From assembly GCA_021848555.1 (NCBI GenBank), contig JAJZUN010000056.1, forward strand, positions 1 through 10,583: DNA of 10,583 nucleotides. Direction: 5' to 3'. The notes under the pieces are model-generated. The model was not told the origin of the DNA and did no database searches. It worked only from the letters and a program-made list of their open reading frames with translations. Of this stretch, positions 7,013-10,583 are shown piece after piece. Position 1 is the first letter of the stretch; each line of letters opens with the position of its first letter. The translations under genes and the position numbers were made by a program. The DNA comes from Pseudomonadota bacterium (GTDB taxonomy: Bacteria; Pseudomonadota; Gammaproteobacteria; Burkholderiales; SG8-39).

Positions 7013-8619
7013 GCAAGCTCGTCTTCCGGGCGATCGCCCAGCTTGGCGATGAGCCCCAGGAGGTGTACTGGCTCGCCGGGTTCGAGCGGCGCGTGCCCAA
7101 CGACTGGTACGTGCGGCTCGTGCTGTTGGGGCGGAAATCTGGGCGGTTCCGCACAATGAGCGTGCCGATCGGGCTTCTTCCCGCCCTCGCGCTGGGCGCC
7201 TGGTTCGACCGCGGGGAACTCAAGACCGCCAGCGCCCGCGGGGAGGTTGGAACCGCGCTCATCGGCGACGTGGGTGCCGGCGAGGTTGTCACGTCGGCGG
7301 ACATTCCCGAACGCCTCTACACATTTCCCGGACCGTCCGGCGTACAACGCCTGTTCCGCTATAGCGCAGGCGATACCGAAGTGCTGGTTCCGGCAGCCGA
7401 GCTGGTCCGATTTCTCTTCCTGCACAACCGGGCGCTTGCGATTGCGGTCATGCGGCCTGGTGCCCTGAACCTCCTGTTCCGGCCGGAAGCTCCGGGGTAC
7501 CAGGAACGGCGCCTTGTCGAATTCACCCGCGAGATGCCGCACCAATGCCTGACCAGGCGCTTTGTGAAGGAATTCGCCTGGCTGGCCCTCGATCCTGGCG
7601 CGCGCCGGTCATGGGACAGCGTCGCCGAACAGAGCGCAGGCCGGAATTATGTGATGTTCGCGCCGCCCCCCATCCGCGATTCACTGTGGCGGTCGCGCGG
7701 GGTGAGGTGCGGACACCGGTGGCTGGTGCTGGAACTTCTCTCGATCAGTGGGCGGCGGGCGCCTTGTGAGGAGCTTTCCTACAGTCATCCGCGGTTCCGA
7801 AGCGTTATCCGGGCATCTGCCGGTGCCGACTTTCCGGAATCGCGCGGTGCGCCGTCGGGGCCGCGCGAGCGTGTCCGCTACGTGTACGAACTCGACGGCG
7901 GAGGAGATGGAGCCACGGCCTCCCGCAACCTCTTAACGATCGGGCTCGACGCCAAGACCATGGATTTTGAGAGCCCAGTAAAGCTGATTCGGCTTGCTGC
8001 GGAAACCCGACAGCGCAGCGGTGCCCGCGCCGATGCCGGAGTTGACGGCGGCGGCTCAGGACGTATCCGAACGGTCGCAATCGGCGTCAGCGCCGGCGAA
8101 CGCTCCGACAGCGCTTCGTCGCCGCCCCTCGAATTTCGGTCTCTCGCGCCGGCAAGGCCCGAGACCGCGGGGAATTTCGAGGCCTTTGAGGCCTGCGTGC
8201 AACGCCTCCGCAACCGATTGCGGCATGCGGACATCGCTACGGAGGTAGTCCAACTCAAATCCGGCCGCGCGTTCTCGACGCTCGGCCGAGACCCGCGGTC
8301 CGCGATGGTGGTGGCGATCCGGCTGCCAAGTCGCCCTCCGGCAGTGCTCTTGGACGTCGACCGCACTGGGGTCATCGCCTTGTCGGCCATGGTCTTGCTG
8401 TTTTCGGACCCGAAGGTGGCGGCGGCCACCGTCGGAATGGCGATGAAGCGAACGCTCGACGGGCTGGTGGATGCGGGCGGCCATTGGAGCCGCGAGATCG
8501 AAGAAGAGCTCAGCGGCGTGTGCCAGTCGCGGCGACTTCCCAAATTTCTGGTGCCACGCGATCAAACCCAACAACGGCTGGATTATTGGGCAGCAAGGCT
8601 AGCCCTGCTTTTAATGTAG
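7009..8619 (+). CDS. tnsE: TnsE, Tn7-like target selector for conjugal/replicating DNA
   Basis: In Tn7, TnsE directs insertion into mobile plasmids and replicating DNA by binding 3'-recessed ends and the beta sliding clamp. The protein has 536 residues against 538 in Tn7 TnsE, and collinear landmarks are visible: ELVRFLFLHN (131-140), FAPPPIRDS (217-225, Tn7 FDPPPMQGW), NFEAFEACVQ (389-398), DPRSAMVVAIRLPS (428-441), VLLDVDRTGVIALSAMVL (446-463) and the final DQTQQRLDYWAARL (518-531, Tn7 REDMEGWAERV). The region between about 330 and 385 is rich in Gly, Ser, Arg and Ala and looks like a flexible linker, where Tn7 TnsE is also variable. The ATG overlaps the stop of the mini tnsD as ATGA, giving translational coupling. 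It is the last gene of the tns operon; an inverted repeat begins 5 bases after its stop. It appears full length. Confidence 0.88.
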   Translation: MSKLVFRAIAQLGDEPQEVYWLAGFERRVPNDWYVRLVLLGRKSGRFRTMSVPIGLLPALALGAWFDRGELKTASARGEVGTALIGDVGAGEVVTSADIPERLYTFPGPSGVQRLFRYSAGDTEVLVPAAELVRFLFLHNRALAIAVMRPGALNLLFRPEAPGYQERRLVEFTREMPHQCLTRRFVKEFAWLALDPGARRSWDSVAEQSAGRNYVMFAPPPIRDSLWRSRGVRCGHRWLVLELLSISGRRAPCEELSYSHPRFRSVIRASAGADFPESRGAPSGPRERVRYVYELDGGGDGATASRNLLTIGLDAKTMDFESPVKLIRLAAETRQRSGARADAGVDGGGSGRIRTVAIGVSAGERSDSASSPPLEFRSLAPARPETAGNFEAFEACVQRLRNRLRHADIATEVVQLKSGRAFSTLGRDPRSAMVVAIRLPSRPPAVLLDVDRTGVIALSAMVLLFSDPKVAAATVGMAMKRTLDGLVDAGGHWSREIEEELSGVCQSRRLPKFLVPRDQTQQRLDYWAARLALLLM

Positions 8620-8623
8620 GATA

Positions 8624-8643
8624 TGTCGACAAAAAATAGAGTT
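8624..8643 (+). repeat. Left arm of a 50-base inverted repeat; TnsB-site-like motif
   Basis: The 20-base arm starts with the perfect palindrome TGTCGACA and pairs with the reverse complement of 8654-8673 at 16 of 20 positions, with a 10-base centre. Read rightwards it gives TGTcGACAAAAAATAGagTT, which resembles the TnsB-binding motif of Tn7 ends (GACAAAATAGTTGGG) and starts with TGT as Tn7-family ends do. It lies 5 bases past the tnsE stop. It could be a transposon end or TnsB site, or an RNA hairpin ending the tns transcript. Confidence 0.6.
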
Positions 8644-8653
8644 TGCGGGACCG

Positions 8654-8673
8654 AACGTTGTTTGTTGTCGACA
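8654..8673 (-). repeat. Right arm of the inverted repeat after tnsE
   Basis: Read on the minus strand this is TGTCGACAACAAACAACGTT, matching the left arm at 16 of 20 positions, including all of TGTCGACAA and the inner GTT. If this arm is the outer end of an element containing the tns genes, its terminus would be at 8673, on the tnsE side rather than the tnsA side seen in Tn7. No 5-base target duplication flanks the 50-base structure (ggata on the left, gctac on the right). Confidence 0.6.
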
Positions 8674-8786
8674 GCTACCGCAGTGATGCGGTGCGCGCCT
8701 ACGCTTGCCGCTATTGGCAATCCGTCAGGCCCCGCCGGGCGATTCCGCCGGACTGGCTTCGGACAGACCCCAGTCGCACAAGCACG
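8674..8786. other. Convergent intergenic region between tnsE and the membrane-protein locus
   Basis: This stretch separates the plus-strand tns operon from minus-strand genes. It holds a small stem (TTGCC at 8704 pairing with GGCAA) and a GC-rich repeat (ccgccgg twice near 8735-8754), but no clear terminator with a T tract. A plus-strand frame of 46 codons (TTG at 8658 to TGA at 8798) crosses it; it has a weak start and no recognisable product, so I do not call it a gene. Confidence 0.4.
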
Positions 8787-9383
8787 TTAAAGCGCTGAGA
8801 CAGTCCAAGCGTTCAAGAGCGCCTCAAACTTTCGCGGGGTCCTGGTAAACAACCGAATGCTCAAGGTAAAAAATGCGGCGACCACAACCACCACGAGCAC
8901 GAGCGGGAGCAGCACGAGTGATCTCCGCAAAAAGTGCCATCCCATCGTGAGATGCATCTTGGTGATGATGGCCTGAACTTCCGCCCGGGTCTTGTCTTCT
9001 TCGATGCGGTTGACGAGGTGCGGTATGTGCATGGCGCTTTTGAAAATTGCGTCCTTGGCCTTCAGTTTTGCGGCGACGTAGAAAACAACGATATGCACCC
9101 AGTCCGCCTGATGCGCGAAGCGGATGCTGGCATTGAAGAAGCTGCGCAAGCTCCTGTAGACCTCGCTTTGGTAGCTCAGCTTGCCTTCAGCCGCCAGATC
9201 GAACAGCTGATCGCGCAGTTCGAACAGCTGTTGTCTCGTGACGTCGACCACATACCGCTGCCAGACAACGTAGAAGAAGAAATATCCGAGGCCAAGTGTG
9301 ATCAAGGAAGCCAGCCCATGATCGACCAAATCCCGATCTTGCCTGTGTTCCGGTTCGATTCCGGAGTCGTTTAAGGAACACAT
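8787..9383 (-). CDS. Two-segment membrane protein, putative RHS-associated immunity-type protein
   Basis: The 198-residue protein has two clear membrane segments: about residues 25-46 (LASLITLGLGYFFFYVVW) and about 155-178 (SLVLLPLVLVVVVVAAFF). Between them lies a charged, helical cytoplasmic region with RQQLFELRDQLFDLA, LRSFFNASIRFAH and a helical segment around EEDKTRAEVQAIITKM. I do not recognise a named family. Its first 24 residues (MCSLN.SG...QD..LVD..L) match, without gaps, the start of the 188-residue membrane protein encoded at 9755-10321, while the rest differs. The start ATG lies inside a decayed copy of an RHS C-terminal tail, overlapping its stop, exactly as in the upstream unit. 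That placement suggests an immunity protein for an RHS toxin tip, but this is inference. Confidence 0.65.
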   Translation of the reverse strand: MCSLNDSGIEPEHRQDRDLVDHGLASLITLGLGYFFFYVVWQRYVVDVTRQQLFELRDQLFDLAAEGKLSYQSEVYRSLRSFFNASIRFAHQADWVHIVVFYVAAKLKAKDAIFKSAMHIPHLVNRIEEDKTRAEVQAIITKMHLTMGWHFLRRSLVLLPLVLVVVVVAAFFTLSIRLFTRTPRKFEALLNAWTVSAL

Positions 9384-9427
9384 ACTGGATACTCCGGTTG
9401 GATCCCATTCCGACCTCGTATCAGAAG
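9312..9427 (-). repeat. Diverged copy B of the RHS-tail/membrane-protein junction
   Basis: Aligned without gaps to 10250-10365 (offset 938). The best-conserved part, 9360-9416, is about 70% identical by eye to 10298-10354. It spans the end of an RHS tail, the overlapping ATG, and the first 24 codons of a membrane protein. Similarity fades on both sides. Confidence 0.6.
9371..9427 (-). pseudogene. Remnant of an RHS C-terminal tail
   Basis: On the minus strand the codons from 9427 to the TAA at 9371-9373 read LLIRGRNGIQPEYPVCVP. This matches LLKQGEDAIQQEGPACIP, the last 18 residues of the RHS protein at 10309, at 9 of 18 positions and with the same stop position. The open frame reaches upstream only to an ATG at 9478 and a stop at 9497-9499, and no RHS core precedes it. 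Its 5' part overlaps the 84-residue gene in another frame. It looks like the leftover of a displaced (orphan) RHS tip, or the end of a small homologous gene. Confidence 0.5.
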
Positions 9428-9672
9428 CACACTTTCCAGGGCGCGACTACCGAAATAAGCAAGCAAAGGATCACGCATGGCACCGCAACCCTCCATTCAC
9501 CTTGCCTTATCATCCCGACGTTCGCTCCATTGAGGATAAAAAGAATCATGAACGTGCTTAAATATGGATAAAGCGGAGGATCTGACATTCCGATGACAAA
9601 GCGTTTAACGAAGGCGATGACCGCAAGGGTCACCGAAACCGCCGTGCCTAGGGTGCACCAGAGCTGCTTCAT
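9421..9672 (-). CDS. Small hydrophobic membrane protein (83-84 aa)
   Basis: This short protein consists of three hydrophobic segments: about residues 8-24 (TLGTAVSVTLAVIAF), 38-57 (YLSTFMILFILNGANVGMI) and 64-80 (VAVPCVILCLLISVVAPW), with small charged loops between them. No family is recognised. The ATG at 9672 is preceded closely by GGGGTG, a usable but crowded ribosome binding site; the in-frame GTG at 9675 is an alternative. It lies 82 bases after the 188-residue gene and 37 bases before the next gene. Its 3' end overlaps the decayed RHS tail in a different frame. It could be a second immunity protein or a hydrophobic toxin tip cut from its RHS carrier. Confidence that it is expressed is moderate. 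Confidence 0.5.
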   Translation of the reverse strand: MKQLWCTLGTAVSVTLAVIAFVKRFVIGMSDPPLYPYLSTFMILFILNGANVGMIRQGEWRVAVPCVILCLLISVVAPWKVCF

Positions 9673-9754
9673 CACCCCATCACTTTAGCATCGGAGAGGG
9701 CGTTGCCAGTGTCGATCGACCGTTGAAGACCATCGGGGCTGCGAACGGCCCGTC

Positions 9755-10321
9755 CTACCGCATCCATTTCGTCAGGAGTATCAGAACGAGGAGCCCTACC
9801 ACGGCGATGATGGCCCAAAGTGCCCATGCGATCATCTCGCGTTCCGGCATCGGGATACCATGCGCCCTTCGTTTGCGCTGCCGGCCGACCAGAATCGCGA
9901 TGACGCCGGGCACTCCGAACACCATCTCGCTTGCGGCAAGCCGGGAGGATCCATGAAGTCGCGTAAAGGCATCGAGGCCATATAGGACGGTGATGACGAC
10001 AGCCCATGCAAGACTCCAGGCCGGCACTTCCAGGGGGTCCGGATGATTCTTTGCCCTCATGGCGTTCTGGCGTCGCTTTTGGCGAAAGCCAAAGCTGATG
10101 AACCCCAAAATTGCCCAAAACAAAGGAACTGTGCTTGAACGGTCCAAAAGCCCGTGCCCCGAGAACCTGAGTTTCCCGACCACGAGTTCCAAAAAGGGTA
10201 TCGTAAATGAGGTGATGGCGAGCGCCATGGACACGACAAAGACTGCGGTGAGCGCGCGGTCGACCGCGTCCTGATTTCCTTCTTGCCCCGAGCCGCTTCC
10301 GGTACTGTTTAGGGAATGCAT
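9755..10321 (-). CDS. Four-segment membrane protein next to RHS gene, putative immunity protein
   Basis: The 188-residue product has a polar N-terminus (about 24 residues) and hydrophobic segments near 25-48 (LTAVFVVSMALAITSFTIPF), 62-80 (TVPLFWAILGFISFGF), 100-115 (AWSLAWAVVITVLYG) and 163-185 (MIAWALWAIIAVVGLLVLIL). A basic loop QKRRQNAMR separates the second and third. No named family is recognised. Its ATG overlaps the end of the RHS gene by 13 bases, so it is probably translated by coupling and made with the toxin, as expected for an immunity protein that guards a membrane target (inference from position). Its N-terminal 24 residues are shared with the downstream 198-residue protein, but the remaining sequence is not. 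Confidence 0.65.
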   Translation of the reverse strand: MHSLNSTGSGSGQEGNQDAVDRALTAVFVVSMALAITSFTIPFLELVVGKLRFSGHGLLDRSSTVPLFWAILGFISFGFRQKRRQNAMRAKNHPDPLEVPAWSLAWAVVITVLYGLDAFTRLHGSSRLAASEMVFGVPGVIAILVGRQRKRRAHGIPMPEREMIAWALWAIIAVVGLLVLILLTKWMR

Positions 10322-10365
10322 GCTGGACCCTCTTGCTGGATCGCATCTTCGCCTTGCTTGAGCAA
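10250..10365 (-). repeat. Copy A of the RHS-tail/membrane-protein junction
   Basis: This is the intact partner of the repeat at 9312-9427. In both copies the ATG of the membrane protein sits within the Cys-(Ile/Val)-Pro-stop end of the RHS tail frame (gcATGcattccctaa against gtATGtgttccttaa), so the 13-base overlap is preserved. Confidence 0.6.
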
Positions 10366-10583
10366 ATTAAGGCCTTCGTGCACATTACCGTACATTTCGA
10401 CCGCTGGGGGAATCGCCGCGAGTATGGGAAGGGCCTCGCAGGCGCCGGTTCCGATGCATAGGCCTAGAAGCGCAGCGCTACCAAAATCCCACCGGGTAAC
10501 ATCCCACCAAGTTCCCCATGGGAAATAGCCGATCGGATCTACATACAACAACGGATTGTCGAACCCGTACGCATACGTATTGA
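10309..10583 (-). CDS. RHS-repeat protein, C-terminal end (partial), polymorphic toxin carrier
   Basis: Only the last 91 codons are in the window; the gene enters from the right edge. The first visible residues, NTYAYGFDNPLLYVDPIGY, are the RHS repeat-associated core terminus (YxYxxNNPLxxxDPxG), where the large YD-repeat shell ends and the variable C-terminal tip begins. The tip is about 70 residues: a Trp-rich stretch (WGTWWDVTRWDF), a hydrophobic stretch (SAALLGLCIGTGACEALPILAA) and an amphipathic end to GPACIP. It is short for an RHS toxin and contains no nuclease, deaminase or ADP-ribosylation motif that I can see; the hydrophobic section could be membrane-active, but that is speculation. 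The stop overlaps the start of the next membrane-protein gene by 13 bases. RHS proteins are usually delivered by type VI secretion or exported; which route applies is not visible here. Confidence 0.85.
   Translation of the reverse strand, partial: NTYAYGFDNPLLYVDPIGYFPWGTWWDVTRWDFGSAALLGLCIGTGACEALPILAAIPPAVEMYGNVHEGLNLLKQGEDAIQQEGPACIP

Noticed and set aside
8658..8798. A plus-strand 46-codon frame (TTG start, reading FVVDSYRSDAVRAYACRYW...) between tnsE and the convergent gene.
   Set aside because: It has only a weak TTG start inside the inverted repeat, no recognisable product, and a 3' end that overlaps the convergent membrane-protein gene. It was not called as a gene, though a gene fragment cannot be excluded.
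9672..10385. A 237-codon minus-strand frame covering the 188-residue membrane-protein gene.
   Set aside because: It is longer, but its composition is rich in Arg, Gly, His and Ser without domain character. The overlapping 188-residue frame has clear membrane segments and the RHS-overlap start.
1..10583. A CRISPR array or guide-RNA cassette, considered because some Tn7-like elements are CRISPR-associated.
   Set aside because: No regularly spaced direct repeats and no cas genes are visible, and the presence of TnsE and absence of a full TniQ argue against a CRISPR-associated transposon in this window.

Overview
The window is a high-GC bacterial segment that fits a proteobacterium (Pseudomonadota); nothing in it allows a genus to be named. 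Its centre is a Tn7-family transposition operon on the plus strand, in the order tnsA, tnsB, tnsC, a very short tnsD/tniQ-like reading frame, tnsE. The catalytic residues of TnsA (E63, D116, K135) and TnsB (D294, D382, E417) and the ATPase motifs of TnsC are all present, so the core transposase looks intact. The target-selection half is unusual. The TnsD-like protein is only 71 residues, equal to the N-terminus of a normal TnsD and without the zinc-binding and target-binding part. It runs straight into a full-length TnsE through an ATGA overlap. From sequence alone, this element should be limited to the TnsE-type pathway (conjugating plasmids and replicating DNA) unless a complete TnsD/TniQ is supplied elsewhere.

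Left part (1-2034, plus strand): a GHKL-type ATP-binding protein whose 5' end may be damaged or lie outside the window; a STAS-like (DUF4325-type) protein with a C-terminal winged-helix-like tail; a YdjM/DUF457-type small membrane metal-dependent hydrolase; and a 72-residue protein of unknown function with a strong ribosome binding site. In Tn7 the right end lies just upstream of tnsA. No convincing Tn7-type end is visible in the 127 bases there, so it is open whether these genes are cargo or flanking DNA.

Middle part (2162-8619): the tns operon, tightly packed with overlaps or gaps of under 10 bases. Just after the tnsE stop lies a 50-base inverted repeat built on two TGTCGACA palindromes. 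One arm resembles the Tn7 TnsB-binding motif (GACAAAATAG). It is a candidate transposon end, TnsB-binding pair or transcription-stopping hairpin.

Right part (8787-10583, minus strand): the 3' end of an RHS-repeat (polymorphic toxin) gene enters from the right edge with the RHS core-terminating motif. It is followed by three small membrane-protein genes. The RHS stop overlaps the start of the next gene by 13 bases. The same junction (RHS tail end plus start of a membrane protein) recurs 938 bases downstream as a diverged copy, so the locus looks like a tandem series of RHS tip/putative immunity cassettes with one decayed tip. This part is visibly less GC-rich than the tns operon. No rRNA, tRNA or CRISPR array was found, and no gene-free gap exceeds 300 bases (the largest are 8620-8786 and 2035-2161).
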